From: CAILZL01 sp963791615
Lineage (GTDB): Bacteria; Pseudomonadota; Gammaproteobacteria; Steroidobacterales; Steroidobacteraceae
Reading direction: 5' to 3'
DNA: 64,000 nt
Assembly (NCBI GenBank): GCA_963791615.1
Contig: CAWBTE010000005.1
Location: 558,001 to 622,000 of the forward strand
Positions 8,805 to 19,882 of this stretch are shown piece by piece. The notes under the pieces were generated by a model. That model was not told the origin of the DNA and ran no database searches. It saw only the letters and a program-made list of their open reading frames with translations. How positions within the stretch are numbered: position 1 is the first letter of the stretch; every line of letters starts with the position of its first letter. The translations under genes and the position numbers were made by a program.

Positions 8805-11270
8805 GTGTCCAAACGTCATAAAAAACCGCTGCTCCGCTGGGTTTTGTCATCGCTGATTGTGCTGGCAACGGCAACGGCTCTGCTGCTGGCGGGGGCATAC
8901 CATTACCTCCAGCCTGAGATTCCAGATGTCGCCACCCTGCGCGATGTGCGCTTGCAAGTGCCGCTGCGAATTTACTCGCGGGACGGCAAACTGCTAGCGC
9001 AGATTGGCGAGCAACGTCGCATCCCGGTTGCCTTCGCGGATTATCCAGAACAGGTCATCAATGCTTTTCTGGCCGCTGAGGATGATCAGTTTTTCCAGCA
9101 TAGCGGCATTGATTATCCCGGCTTGCTGCGGGCAGTGGCGGTGAACCTGACCAGCGGTGCGCGGCGTGAAGGTGGCGGCACCATCACCATGCAACTGGCG
9201 CGCAACATGTTTCTGTCTCCGGAGCGCAGCTACCGGCGCAAGGCTGTGGAAATCATTAGCGCATGGCGGATTGAACACGCCTTCACCAAACAGGAAATCC
9301 TGACGCTGTACCTAAACAAGATTTTTCTGGGACAGCGCGCTTATGGCGTCGGCGCTGCAGCAGAGGTGTACTTCGGTAAAACCGTTGCCGAACTTGATCT
9401 GGCCGAGAGCGCGCTGCTGGCGGGTCTGCCACGTGCGCCCTCGCGGGAAAACCCCGTTACGAATCCGGATCTGGCCAAACAGCGCCGCGCCTATGTGCTG
9501 CGCCGTATGACCGAACTGGGCTATATCACCCAAGCTGAGCGCGAGCAGTCCGACCAGGCTCTGGTTGAGTCTCAGTTGCACGGCTACGGCGTGGACATGA
9601 ATGCGCCTTATATTTCAGAAATGGCGCGGCTGGAACTCGAACAGCGCTATGGTGAACGCATCTATACCGACAATTTTTCGGTGTACACCACCGTAGACAG
9701 CCGTCTGCAACAGGCGGCGACCCGCGCATTGCGCCAGGGCGTACTGGAATACGACAGTCGCCACGGCTTTCGTGGCGCAATCGACAAGGTTGATTTGCCG
9801 GAGCCTGCTGACGACCTGCAACGTGCCAGAGCCTTGAGCAGTTACCCATCGATTGGCGGCTTGCAACCGGCGCTGGTGTTGCAGAGCAAAACTGACGAAG
9901 TGTTGCTTTATGCGCGCGATGCACAGCGCATCAGCATTGATCTGAACCAGCTGGCTTGGGCGCGTCCCAGCCTGGCAGATGGCCTGGTCGGCAATCGCCC
10001 TGAGCGCGCCGACGAGGTGCTGCAACCGGGCGATGTGGTTTACGTTGCACAGCAAACCGACAGCCGTTGGCGTCTGATGCAAGTCCCGCAGGCCCAAGCC
10101 GCTTTTGTGGCGCTGGATCCGGTGGATGGCGCCATTGTTGCGCTCGAAGGTGGTTTTGACTTCGACGCCAGCCGCTTCAATCGCGCCGCTCAGGCAAAGC
10201 GTCAGCCAGGCTCGTCTTTCAAGCCGTTTCTGTACTCAGCTGCGCTGGAACAGGGATATACCCCGGCTTCGTTGATCAACGATGCGCCTTTGGTACTGGA
10301 AGACGGCAGCACTGCAGGACCGTGGCGCCCGCAGAATACCAACCGGGAATTCCTTGGCCCGTTACGCCTGCGTGAAGCGCTGGTTCGTTCGCGCAATCTG
10401 GTATCAATTCGACTGATGAACGGTCTCGGCCCGTCGCTCGTGACCGGCCACATGAAAAACTTTGGCTTTACCGATGCAGAGCTACCACCGAATCTATCGC
10501 TGGCGCTTGGTGCAACCCAGATATCACCGCTGGAAATGGCGCGCGGCTATTCGGTTTTTGCCAATGGCGGAATGCGTGTGGATCCGTATCTCATCGAACG
10601 CGTCTATGGCGGCGAAGGTGAATTGATCTACACCGCAGAACCCCTTGTGGCATGCAGTGATTGCCTGAAGCCGGTGACGGTACTGACCAGAGAATCGGCC
10701 ACCGCAACGCTGCGTGTAGCCGCTGATGACCTGATTGATGAGCAAGTTGCGCGTGCCTCATCGGTCACACTCAAGCTGGCGCCGCAGGCCATCACGCCAG
10801 CCAATGCCTTCCTGATGACGGACATCATGAAAGACGTGGTGCGTCGCGGTACTGCCACGCGCGCACTGGTGTTGAATCGGCGTGATATCGCCGGCAAGAC
10901 GGGTACCACCAATGATGGTCGTGATGCCTGGTTTGTTGGCTATAACAGCGATCTGGTTGGTGCTGTCTGGGTAGGTTTTGACCAGGAAAAATCACTCGGG
11001 GATGGTGAGGAAGGTGGCCGCACTGCACTACCAATCTGGATCTACTTCATGAAGGAGGCGCTGCGTGGTCGCCCCGAGCACACGCTGGCGCAACCCGAAG
11101 GCATCGTGAACATGCGCATCTCTGCCGAGACTGGCCTGGCCAGCGTTGCGCCGGGTGAGCGTAGCCTGTTCGAGTACTTTCTGGCGGATCATGCGCCAGC
11201 AGTCAGCGATGAACCGGTAGATGAAGCGGCCTCGGCCACTCACGCAACCAGCAATGACGGACTATTCTGA
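8805..11270 (+). CDS. mrcA: Penicillin-binding protein 1A (bifunctional peptidoglycan synthase)
   Basis: A class A penicillin-binding protein that polymerises lipid II and cross-links peptides in the periplasm. Visible in order are an N-terminal membrane anchor, the glycosyltransferase motifs EDDQFFQHSG, GGGTITMQLARN, TLYLNKIFLGQRAYGVGAAA and ESALLAGLPRAPS, an OB-like insert, then the transpeptidase motifs SSFK (PGSSFKPFLY), SRN (RSRNLVS) and KTGT (AGKTGTTNDGRDAWFVGY). I chose the GTG at 8805 because AGGAA lies 8 nt upstream; an in-frame TTG at 8772 has no Shine-Dalgarno. This gives 821 residues, close to other PBP1A proteins. It sits divergently from pilM, as in many gammaproteobacteria (gene also called ponA). 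Confidence 0.94.
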   Translation: MSKRHKKPLLRWVLSSLIVLATATALLLAGAYHYLQPEIPDVATLRDVRLQVPLRIYSRDGKLLAQIGEQRRIPVAFADYPEQVINAFLAAEDDQFFQHSGIDYPGLLRAVAVNLTSGARREGGGTITMQLARNMFLSPERSYRRKAVEIISAWRIEHAFTKQEILTLYLNKIFLGQRAYGVGAAAEVYFGKTVAELDLAESALLAGLPRAPSRENPVTNPDLAKQRRAYVLRRMTELGYITQAEREQSDQALVESQLHGYGVDMNAPYISEMARLELEQRYGERIYTDNFSVYTTVDSRLQQAATRALRQGVLEYDSRHGFRGAIDKVDLPEPADDLQRARALSSYPSIGGLQPALVLQSKTDEVLLYARDAQRISIDLNQLAWARPSLADGLVGNRPERADEVLQPGDVVYVAQQTDSRWRLMQVPQAQAAFVALDPVDGAIVALEGGFDFDASRFNRAAQAKRQPGSSFKPFLYSAALEQGYTPASLINDAPLVLEDGSTAGPWRPQNTNREFLGPLRLREALVRSRNLVSIRLMNGLGPSLVTGHMKNFGFTDAELPPNLSLALGATQISPLEMARGYSVFANGGMRVDPYLIERVYGGEGELIYTAEPLVACSDCLKPVTVLTRESATATLRVAADDLIDEQVARASSVTLKLAPQAITPANAFLMTDIMKDVVRRGTATRALVLNRRDIAGKTGTTNDGRDAWFVGYNSDLVGAVWVGFDQEKSLGDGEEGGRTALPIWIYFMKEALRGRPEHTLAQPEGIVNMRISAETGLASVAPGERSLFEYFLADHAPAVSDEPVDEAASATHATSNDGLF

Positions 11271-11274
11271 AATC

Positions 11275-11880
11275 ATGAGCCGTCACCCAGGCAGCAATGA
11301 TACCCAGATGCGGCGCGCCATTGCCGTTGAAGCGGCGCGCATCATGGCTGAACAGGGTATTGAAGACTTTCTGCTGGCCAAGCGCAAAGCTGCCGACCGT
11401 TACAAGGTCAGTGATCAGTCAGCGCTGCCCGGGAATGTCGAAATTGAAGCCGCACTGCGTGAGCATCAACGGCTGTTTCGCACTGACCTGCATGAGCAGG
11501 GGCTGCATGCATTACGCACCACGGCACTGCGCCTGATGCGGTTGCTCAGGGAATTCAATCCACGCCTGGTGGGCTCAGTATTGAGCGGCAGCGCCACCGC
11601 CACCACGGAAATCAATCTGCATGTATTTGTCGATCGCGCCGAACAGGTATCGCTACGACTGGACGAGCACGGTATCAACCATCGTCATGCAGAGAAAAAG
11701 TTTCGTTATGAACCCGAACGACAGCTGAGTTATCCCAGTTTCAAGTTTGTCGCAGGCAATCAGGCCATTGAAGTGGTGGCGTTTCCGATTGATGGCCTGC
11801 GTCAGGCACCCTGCAGCGCCGTGGATGGCAAACCGATGGCGCGAGCGGAATTAGCCCAAGTAGAACAGTTGCTCAAATAA
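11275..11880 (+). CDS. Conserved hypothetical protein with nucleotidyltransferase-like motif
   Basis: A soluble protein of about 201 residues. The central stretch LVGSVLSGSATATTEINLHVFVD resembles the GS-x(n)-D/E core of minimal nucleotidyltransferases but lacks the usual pair of catalytic aspartates, so activity is doubtful. The N-terminal half is helical and charged (AIAVEAARIMAEQGIEDFLLAKRKAADRY). The start is uncertain: ATG at 11275, just after the ponA stop, or ATG at 11254, overlapping ponA by 17 nt. It is probably co-transcribed with ponA. I recognise the family only as a conserved proteobacterial protein and assign no function. Confidence 0.7.
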   Translation: MSRHPGSNDTQMRRAIAVEAARIMAEQGIEDFLLAKRKAADRYKVSDQSALPGNVEIEAALREHQRLFRTDLHEQGLHALRTTALRLMRLLREFNPRLVGSVLSGSATATTEINLHVFVDRAEQVSLRLDEHGINHRHAEKKFRYEPERQLSYPSFKFVAGNQAIEVVAFPIDGLRQAPCSAVDGKPMARAELAQVEQLLK

Positions 11881-11881
11881 A

Positions 11882-11906
11882 AAGCCCCGCTGGTGCAGCG
11901 GGGCTT
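11882..11906 (-). terminator. Intrinsic terminator of gltA, possibly bidirectional
   Basis: A perfect 10-bp stem, AAGCCCCGCT at 11882-11891 with AGCGGGGCTT at 11897-11906, and a 5-nt loop. Read on the minus strand the stem is followed by a T-rich tail (CTTTTTATTT), giving a strong terminator for gltA, which ends 40 nt away at 11946. In the plus direction only a short T run follows, so termination of the ponA-side transcript would be weaker. Confidence 0.85.
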
Positions 11907-11945
11907 CTTGAATAGTCTGTCTTCAGACTGGCCTGGCTGCAAGAT

Positions 11946-13244
11946 TCAGCCGCGTTTGGCGACCTCAACGTAATCGCGCTGGGCAGAACCGGTATACAGC
12001 TGGCGCGGACGACCAATCTTCATGTTCGGATCGGCAATCATTTCCTGCCAATGCGCCACCCAGCCCACTGCACGGGCGATGGCAAACATCACCGTGAACA
12101 TGGAACGCGGAATGCCCAGCGCGCTGTAGATGACTCCCGAGTAGAAATCCACGTTCGGGTACAGCTTGCGCTCGATAAAGTATTCATCTTTCAATGCCAC
12201 TTCTTCAAGACGCAGCGCCAGTTCAAACAGCGGGCTGTCGGACTTGCCCAGTTTGGCGAGCACCTTGTGGCACATGCCACGAATGATGGTCGCGCGCGGA
12301 TCAAAATTCTTGTAGACGCGATGCCCAAATCCCATCAGCTTGAAGTTGTCGTTCTTGTCCTTGGCCTTGGCAACGTACTTGGTGATGTTGTCCGCACTGC
12401 CGATTTGTTCAAGCATGGCCAGCACCGCTTCATTGGCGCCGCCATGCGCCGGACCCCACAGGGCAGAAATGCCGGCGGAAATCGCCGAGTACGGATTGGT
12501 TCCGGTACTGCCGGCCAGACGCACGGTAGAAGTTGAGGCGTTCTGTTCGTGATCAGCATGCAGGATGAACAGCAGGTCCAGCGCCTGAGCGGCCACCGGA
12601 TCAACTTGGTAGTCTTCACAGGGTACGGAGAAGAACATGTTGAGCAGGTTGGCGCAGTAGTCCAGATTGTTGCGCGGGTAGACAAATGGCTGACCCAGTG
12701 AGTGCTTGTACGCCGCTGCGGCAATGGTCGGTATCTTGGCAATGATGCGATGCGCGAAAATCTCGCGGTGGCGCGGATTATTGATGTCCATCGTGTCGTG
12801 ATAGAAGGCGGACATCGACGCCACCACGCCCGATAGCATGGCCATCGGATGGGCGTTGTAATGGAACCCCTTGAAGAAATTCAGCAGCGACTCGTTCAGC
12901 ATGGTGTGGTACTGAATCGCGTGATTGAACTCGTCAAGCTGCTGCCCAGCAGGTAATTCGCCGTTGATCAGCAGGTAGGAAACTTCGAGAAAGCTGCTCT
13001 TTTCGGCCAGCTGTTCAATGGGAATGCCCCGGTGCAGCAAGATACCCTGGTCGCCGTCAATGTAGGTGATCTTGCTCTCGCAGGAGGCTGTGGACATAAA
13101 ACCCGGATCAAAGGTAAACACGTCGTGGTCTTTTGCCAAGGACGCGATGTTCAGCACATCCGGACCCACAGTAGGGGATTTCACATCGAGCGTGGATTTC
13201 TTGCCGGTGGACAGGTCAGTCAGCTCGAATTTCTTGTCAGTCAT
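11946..13244 (-). CDS. gltA: Citrate synthase (type II, hexameric form)
   Basis: Condenses acetyl-CoA and oxaloacetate to citrate, the entry step of the TCA cycle. The 432-residue protein has the N-terminal domain of NADH-sensitive gram-negative citrate synthases. It shows the catalytic blocks LHADHEQNASTSTVR, GPAHGGANEAV and MGFGHRVYKNFDPRA, with the catalytic His and Asp in the last two. The ATG at 13244 is preceded by AGGAAC on the minus strand. It ends at a strong terminator and is likely its own transcription unit. Confidence 0.97.
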   Translation of the reverse strand: MTDKKFELTDLSTGKKSTLDVKSPTVGPDVLNIASLAKDHDVFTFDPGFMSTASCESKITYIDGDQGILLHRGIPIEQLAEKSSFLEVSYLLINGELPAGQQLDEFNHAIQYHTMLNESLLNFFKGFHYNAHPMAMLSGVVASMSAFYHDTMDINNPRHREIFAHRIIAKIPTIAAAAYKHSLGQPFVYPRNNLDYCANLLNMFFSVPCEDYQVDPVAAQALDLLFILHADHEQNASTSTVRLAGSTGTNPYSAISAGISALWGPAHGGANEAVLAMLEQIGSADNITKYVAKAKDKNDNFKLMGFGHRVYKNFDPRATIIRGMCHKVLAKLGKSDSPLFELALRLEEVALKDEYFIERKLYPNVDFYSGVIYSALGIPRSMFTVMFAIARAVGWVAHWQEMIADPNMKIGRPRQLYTGSAQRDYVEVAKRG

Positions 13245-13452
13245 AGGCGTGGGTTCCTGCGAGAGATCGCGGCAAAGGCTCCTGTAAAAGGTCGCCCAGC
13301 GTTACATGTGCTGCGCGTTGAATCAAGCCCCATTACCGGCCTGAACAGCCGTTATCTTGCCCGAGAAATACTGTGTAACGCGCTGGTTCGGTGCATTGAC
13401 AATGTGCAACGCAGGAATTTTGTGCAATGGGCCGGGAAAACCCTGAGGATGA
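13245..13452. other. Upstream region of gltA
   Basis: About 208 bases between the NfeD-like gene and gltA, which should carry the gltA promoter. I see no convincing -35/-10 pair, RNA gene or conserved ORF. Confidence 0.4.
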
Positions 13453-13740
13453 TCAGGCAGCGCTGCGATCCACCAGCAGGATGGTGCCATCCACACCCGT
13501 TACCCGAACTCGCGTGCCAACTGGCAGGTTGGGACCACGGACATCCCAGTCGCGGTTACCCAGCCGCACCCGGCCCGCGCCATTCTGTATCGGCGCCTGC
13601 AGGGTCAACGCCTCACCGATATAACGCATTCCGGAGCGGTGCTCGGCCGTAGGACGCTGCAACTCGCGCTGCCGCGAACGGTATTGCATCCAGAAGTAAA
13701 GACCGAAAACGGTACTGGCGAAAATCAGGAACCACGTCAT
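13453..13740 (-). CDS. NfeD-like C-terminal domain membrane protein
   Basis: A 95-residue protein with one N-terminal membrane helix (residues 2-18, TWFLIFASTVFGLYFWM) and a small beta-rich domain. The domain pattern, MRYIGEALTLQAPIQNGAGRVRLGNRDWDVRGPNLPVGTRVRVTGVDG, is that of the OB-fold NfeD C-terminal domain: a G-x-x-A-x-x-L start, GxVRLG-x-x-W and a VxVTGVxG end. The family partners with membrane proteases or flotillin-like proteins, but no such partner is adjacent. It sits between mnmG and gltA, where rsmG-parA-parB are often found in related genomes. Confidence 0.75.
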   Translation of the reverse strand: MTWFLIFASTVFGLYFWMQYRSRQRELQRPTAEHRSGMRYIGEALTLQAPIQNGAGRVRLGNRDWDVRGPNLPVGTRVRVTGVDGTILLVDRSAA

Positions 13741-13840
13741 GGAGAAGGGCTGCAGTAAGTTGAAGTGGCTCTACCTTACCAAGCACGTCGCAAAGGAACG
13801 ATGAACATGGTCACAGCTTGTGATCAGGGCGTGGGTCGAA

Positions 13841-15757
<1,917 letters not shown>

Positions 15758-15877
15758 GGCTGTGGATCCGGAAGGGCCGCCAGTTTACCCAAGCAAGGCC
15801 ATTACCGGTCGTTAAGTTACGGGTCAGCTTGACGCGCTCACACTGTAATCGAGGGCGTTACCTCGGGGGTACCTGTC

Positions 15878-17953
15878 ATGAACACACGTTTGATGGATCG
15901 AGGCTGGTCTGAACGATTCGAGCCGGCTCGAAAAATACTCTTGCTGGCCGTGTTATGTCTGGCTGTCGGTGCACTCGGCAGGGCGCGGGCTGAAGAACCT
16001 GATCCCTCCAGTCGTGTCGCCCGTATCAGCTATATCAAGGGCCGGGTGTCCATGCAGCCATCTGAGTCAGATGGCTGGGTCGAGGCCCGCATCAACCGCC
16101 CGCTGACCAGCGGCGACCAGCTGTGGACTGAAGCCTACTCCCGCAGTGAATTGCAGATTGGCAATGCTTCGTTGCAGATTGATGCCAGCACGCAATTGCG
16201 TCTGCTGGAACTCAGTGACGAGGTTCTGCAAATCGAGGTCACTCAGGGCGTGGTCAATCTGCACGTGCGCAGGCTGGAGCGTGGCGCAACGGTGGAAGTG
16301 GATACGCCGAATGCTGCCGTTTCAGCGCTGGAACCAGGAACCTATCGCATTGAAGTCGCCGCAGAGCAAGACCGCACCCTGGTTCAGGTACGCGAAGGCA
16401 GCGCTGAAGCCGCGGGAGAACGTCAGAGTTTCAATCTGCGTGACGGTGAACAGCTGACCGTGCAAGGCACCAGCCGGCTGTCAGCCGCTTACGATGATGT
16501 ACCCCGCATGGATGAGTTTGATCGCTGGGCAGATGACCGCAATCAACGTGCCGAACGGGCCTCGGCTGCGCGCTATGTGTCCAGTGACGTCATTGGTTAT
16601 GAAGATCTCGACGACTACGGTAACTGGCGCTGGAATCAGAGCTACGGCTATGTGTGGCAGCCCAGTCGCATCGCCAGCGACTGGGCGCCCTATCGCTATG
16701 GGCAATGGACCTGGGTTTCACCCTGGGGATGGACCTGGATCGATGCTGCGCCGTGGGGATTTGCGCCCTTTCATTACGGACGCTGGGCGCAGATCAGCAA
16801 TCGCTGGTGCTGGGTACCCGGCCCGCGTACCGCGCGCGCGATATATGCACCGGCGCTGGTTGCCTGGGTCGGCACGCCGGGACTGAACGTTGCAGTGAAC
16901 TTCGGCAGCCAGCCCGTGGGCTGGATTCCGCTGGGCCCGCGCGAAGTGTATCGACCGTATTATCGCGGCAGTGACAGATACGTGTTCAACATCAACGTCA
17001 ACAACAGCCTGCTCGATCGCAATGAATTCGAGCGCGGCTACCGTCGCAAGCCTCATGAAGAAAACTATGGCAATCGCCATGCGATGTCGGTAGTTACTTC
17101 AGGTGCACTCATCAGTGCACGGCCGGTAAATAATAATCTGGTTCACGGCAATAACAGCCGACTGCAGGCAATGCAATCCGCGCCGGTAGTGCGTCCTGAA
17201 ACCACCAGCATACTGGGTGGCGAACGTCGCACTGCTCCACCGCAGGTGAATTCGCGAGAAGTCATGGCGCGACGCCAGCCATTCACTCCCGCAGTCACTG
17301 CAAACCCTGGGATCAATCGTGAGGGCAACATCGGCTCATCGGCCAGCTTGCGACCTGAGGCTGCGCGCGACGCCCGTGTGCGCAGCAATGTCCGCGTCAT
17401 CACACCCTCGCCTTCACGACGCTTCGACTCCAATGGCTCGGGCCCGAATCCCGACAGCCGTAGCCGTGCTCCGCGTCTGGATACGGAAAGCCCGGGCATC
17501 AGATCCAGTGCAGAGGAGTTACAACCGCCTCGTAGCGGGCAAACACCAATGAACAGACCCTACGGTCGGCCACCTGCAGAGGATGACCGCAATGGTTCTG
17601 GTGATCGTGCGCGCGTCCCACCAACTGAAAATGCACGCGGTGCTGCCTCGAATGCAAACGAACTACGCGGACGCACCAATTCCTGGATACGTGATGAAGC
17701 ACCGGGACGCGGCCGAACCGCCGACCGTCAGACACCACGTGCGCCAGAGACAGCGGCGCCGATGGATATGACACCACGCAGTGGGCGTAGTGAGTCAATG
17801 CCGAACAGGAATAGCGAGATGCGCTCCCGGGCAACACCGCCGCAAGCTGTCCAGCCCGGAGCCTCGAGCACGCCACCTGCTGAAGCAAATGGAGGCGCAA
17901 TGCGCACACCGCGCGGCGACAGGCGAGTTGAGGGTGGCTTCGATCGTCGCTAA
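15878..17953 (+). CDS. Exported FecR/DUF6600 domain protein
   Basis: A 691-residue secreted or periplasmic protein. It has a signal region ending near residue 39 (AVGALGRARAEE), a FecR-type beta domain at about 45-190 (GRVSMQPSESDGWVEARINRPLTSGDQLW... VDTPNAAVSALEPGTYRIEV) and a tryptophan-rich DUF6600 region at about 240-340 (YGYVWQPSRIASDWAPYRYGQW, WGWTWIDAAPWGFAPFHYGRW). The remaining 300 residues are disordered and rich in Arg, Pro, Ser and Asn. No sigma factor or receptor gene is adjacent, so it is probably not a classical FecR regulator. It faces against its minus-strand neighbours within the mnmG-mnmE interval. Function unknown. Confidence 0.8.
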   Translation: MNTRLMDRGWSERFEPARKILLLAVLCLAVGALGRARAEEPDPSSRVARISYIKGRVSMQPSESDGWVEARINRPLTSGDQLWTEAYSRSELQIGNASLQIDASTQLRLLELSDEVLQIEVTQGVVNLHVRRLERGATVEVDTPNAAVSALEPGTYRIEVAAEQDRTLVQVREGSAEAAGERQSFNLRDGEQLTVQGTSRLSAAYDDVPRMDEFDRWADDRNQRAERASAARYVSSDVIGYEDLDDYGNWRWNQSYGYVWQPSRIASDWAPYRYGQWTWVSPWGWTWIDAAPWGFAPFHYGRWAQISNRWCWVPGPRTARAIYAPALVAWVGTPGLNVAVNFGSQPVGWIPLGPREVYRPYYRGSDRYVFNINVNNSLLDRNEFERGYRRKPHEENYGNRHAMSVVTSGALISARPVNNNLVHGNNSRLQAMQSAPVVRPETTSILGGERRTAPPQVNSREVMARRQPFTPAVTANPGINREGNIGSSASLRPEAARDARVRSNVRVITPSPSRRFDSNGSGPNPDSRSRAPRLDTESPGIRSSAEELQPPRSGQTPMNRPYGRPPAEDDRNGSGDRARVPPTENARGAASNANELRGRTNSWIRDEAPGRGRTADRQTPRAPETAAPMDMTPRSGRSESMPNRNSEMRSRATPPQAVQPGASSTPPAEANGGAMRTPRGDRRVEGGFDRR

Positions 17954-17966
17954 TGGTTAACAGGCC

Positions 17967-18500
17967 CTAGTTCGACGTGAGTGACGTCTCCAGGCCAGTC
18001 ACCAGGAAGCTGTCGCGTACCACGCCCTTCGGGCGTGGTACCGGCGAGTGACTCCAGATTTTTTCCTCGACGCGCTGGCTGTCACGCGCTAACAGCCTGA
18101 TACGCAGGGTAGGTTCACCCTGCCACAACACTTCGCAACGGCTATCAGGCAAATCTACGGTCTCACAACTGCGCCGGATAATCTGCACCTTCACGGCGTT
18201 GATCTGCGCTGTAGAAGTGTTGGTCACCTCACCCGTCAGTAGCCAGGGAGCACCGCTGCCGCTTAGAAGCATCTGCTGTAATTGCACGGTGTCGAGCGCA
18301 AGGCTCGTTGATGCAGAAGATGGCGCCGGCGCGACCACTGCAACTGCCGGCTTCTTCATATTGACGACCGAGTTGATGAGCTGCCAGACCACCAGCAACA
18401 GCAGCACGCCACTGGACCACAGACCGATGCGTCGATAGCGACGACTCACCGCCAGCAGCAGCGCGACGAACAACAGTATCAGTAGTACGCGTGCGTTCAT
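17967..18500 (-). CDS. Small membrane protein, function unknown
   Basis: A 177-residue protein with two N-terminal membrane helices (about residues 4-18 and 26-46), then a Ser/Ala/Pro linker and a periplasmic beta domain (PWLLTGEVTNTSTAQINAVKVQIIRRSCE, CEVLWQGEPTLRIRLLARDSQRVEE). GEVTNTST...INAVKVQI is the pattern of FxLYD/DUF4352-like extracellular domains. Two cysteines (in RRSCE and SRCEV) may pair. It follows mnmE by 11 nt on the same strand and its end meets the convergent FecR/DUF6600 gene. A perfect 11-bp inverted repeat lies inside its 3' end. Confidence 0.65.
   Translation of the reverse strand: MNARVLLILLFVALLLAVSRRYRRIGLWSSGVLLLLVVWQLINSVVNMKKPAVAVVAPAPSSASTSLALDTVQLQQMLLSGSGAPWLLTGEVTNTSTAQINAVKVQIIRRSCETVDLPDSRCEVLWQGEPTLRIRLLARDSQRVEEKIWSHSPVPRPKGVVRDSFLVTGLETSLTSN
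18017..18041 (+). terminator. Strong hairpin, candidate terminator for the FecR/DUF6600 gene
   Basis: An 11-bp perfect inverted repeat, GTACCACGCCC at 18017-18027 and GGGCGTGGTAC at 18031-18041, with loop TTC. It lies 64 nt after the end of the plus-strand FecR/DUF6600 gene and inside the coding sequence of the convergent minus-strand gene. No T run follows in the plus direction, so a role as terminator or antisense barrier is only possible. Confidence 0.35.
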
Positions 18501-18511
18501 GGTCCTGGAAA

Positions 18512-19864
18512 CTATTTGCCAATGCAGAAGCTGGAAAAGATCCGGCCCAGCAAATCGTCAGAAGTAAATTCGCCGGTGATTTCACTCAGCGCCTGTTGCG
18601 CGCAACGCAGCTCTTCTGCACAGAGTTCACCCGCCTTGCGCACCAGCAGATTGGTATGCGCCTGATCCAGATGCTGCCGCGCGCGCTGCAAGGCCTCAAG
18701 GTGCCGGCGTCGAGCCAGAAAGCCATCTGACTCGCTGCTGTTATAGCTGATACAGGCTTTGAGATGTGCAATCAACGTCTCCATGCCCTGCCCCGTTGTG
18801 GCAGATATGAGTATATGCACCGGCTCAGTGGCCAGCGCCAACTGCATCGCCCCGGGTAAATCTGCCTTGTTAACCACCACGGTCAGCGGAATATTGTCCG
18901 GAAATTGCTGTAACTCCTGTTGCAACAGTTGCGCGTCATACTGACCCGCATCGACTACATACAGCAATCGATCCGCGCGGGAAATTTCTGCGTGAGCGCG
19001 GCGGATGCCCTCAGCTTCAACCCGATCCCGGGTTTCACGCAGACCGGCGGTGTCGATTACATGCAGGGGTAGTCCATCCAGATGAATGCGTTCGCGCAGT
19101 ACATCACGCGTGGTGCCGGGTACTTCAGTAACGATGGCTGCGTCATAGCCCGCCAGTCGATTCAGCAAACTGGACTTGCCTGCATTGGGCTTGCCGGCAA
19201 TGACTACGGTCATGCCTTCGCGCAGCAAGCTGCCCTGTTGCGCTCGCTCCGCGATGGAGCCCATCAAGAGTCGGGCATGCGCCATACGTTGCAGCAATAT
19301 CTGATCCTGCATCAGGTCCAGTTCTTCATCCGGAAAATCAATCGCCGCTTCCACATGCATGCGCGTCAGGATCACGGCTTCCGTCAACTCATGCAAACTG
19401 GTTGAGAATTCACCCTGCAGAGAACGCAGTGCCGCACGTACCGCTTGTATGGAATCAGCTGCAATCAGATCAGCGATGGCTTCGGCTTCGACGAGATCGA
19501 GCTTGTCATGGAGAAACGCCCGCTTGCTGAATTCACCCGGTTCAGCCAGACGTGCCCCCAGTTGCACAACGCGCTGCAGCAACCAGTCCAGCACAACCGG
19601 ACCGCCGTGTCCCTGTAATTCCAGCACATCCTCACCGGTAAACGAGTTGGGTGCGGGGAAATACAGTGCGATCCCCTGATCAATACAGCTGGCATCTGCT
19701 GCCTTGAATTGTTTCAACGTCGCGGTGCGTGGTGCGGGCAAATCACCCAGCAACTGCTGCGCGATGCCGGTTGTCGCTTTGCCGGAGATACGAACGATGC
19801 CCACACCGCCGCGTCCCGGCGGTGTGGCAATGGCGGCAATGGTGTCGTGTTCGCTGTTAGCCAT
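18512..19864 (-). CDS. mnmE: tRNA modification GTPase MnmE
   Basis: The GTPase partner of MnmG in wobble-uridine modification. It has an N-terminal folate-binding TrmE domain (DTIAAIATPPGRGGVGIVRISG, LQGHGGPVVLDWLL), a helical domain and an inserted G domain: GKPNAGKSSLLN (G1), EVPGTTRD (G2), DTAGLRET (G3) and NKAD (G4). The C-terminal FCIGK ends the protein, with the invariant cysteine. The 450-residue length is close to E. coli (454). It follows yidC by 18 nt in the conserved rpmH-rnpA-yidD-yidC-mnmE order. Confidence 0.97.
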   Translation of the reverse strand: MANSEHDTIAAIATPPGRGGVGIVRISGKATTGIAQQLLGDLPAPRTATLKQFKAADASCIDQGIALYFPAPNSFTGEDVLELQGHGGPVVLDWLLQRVVQLGARLAEPGEFSKRAFLHDKLDLVEAEAIADLIAADSIQAVRAALRSLQGEFSTSLHELTEAVILTRMHVEAAIDFPDEELDLMQDQILLQRMAHARLLMGSIAERAQQGSLLREGMTVVIAGKPNAGKSSLLNRLAGYDAAIVTEVPGTTRDVLRERIHLDGLPLHVIDTAGLRETRDRVEAEGIRRAHAEISRADRLLYVVDAGQYDAQLLQQELQQFPDNIPLTVVVNKADLPGAMQLALATEPVHILISATTGQGMETLIAHLKACISYNSSESDGFLARRRHLEALQRARQHLDQAHTNLLVRKAGELCAEELRCAQQALSEITGEFTSDDLLGRIFSSFCIGK

Positions 19865-19882
19865 GGTGCAGCGAAACCACGA

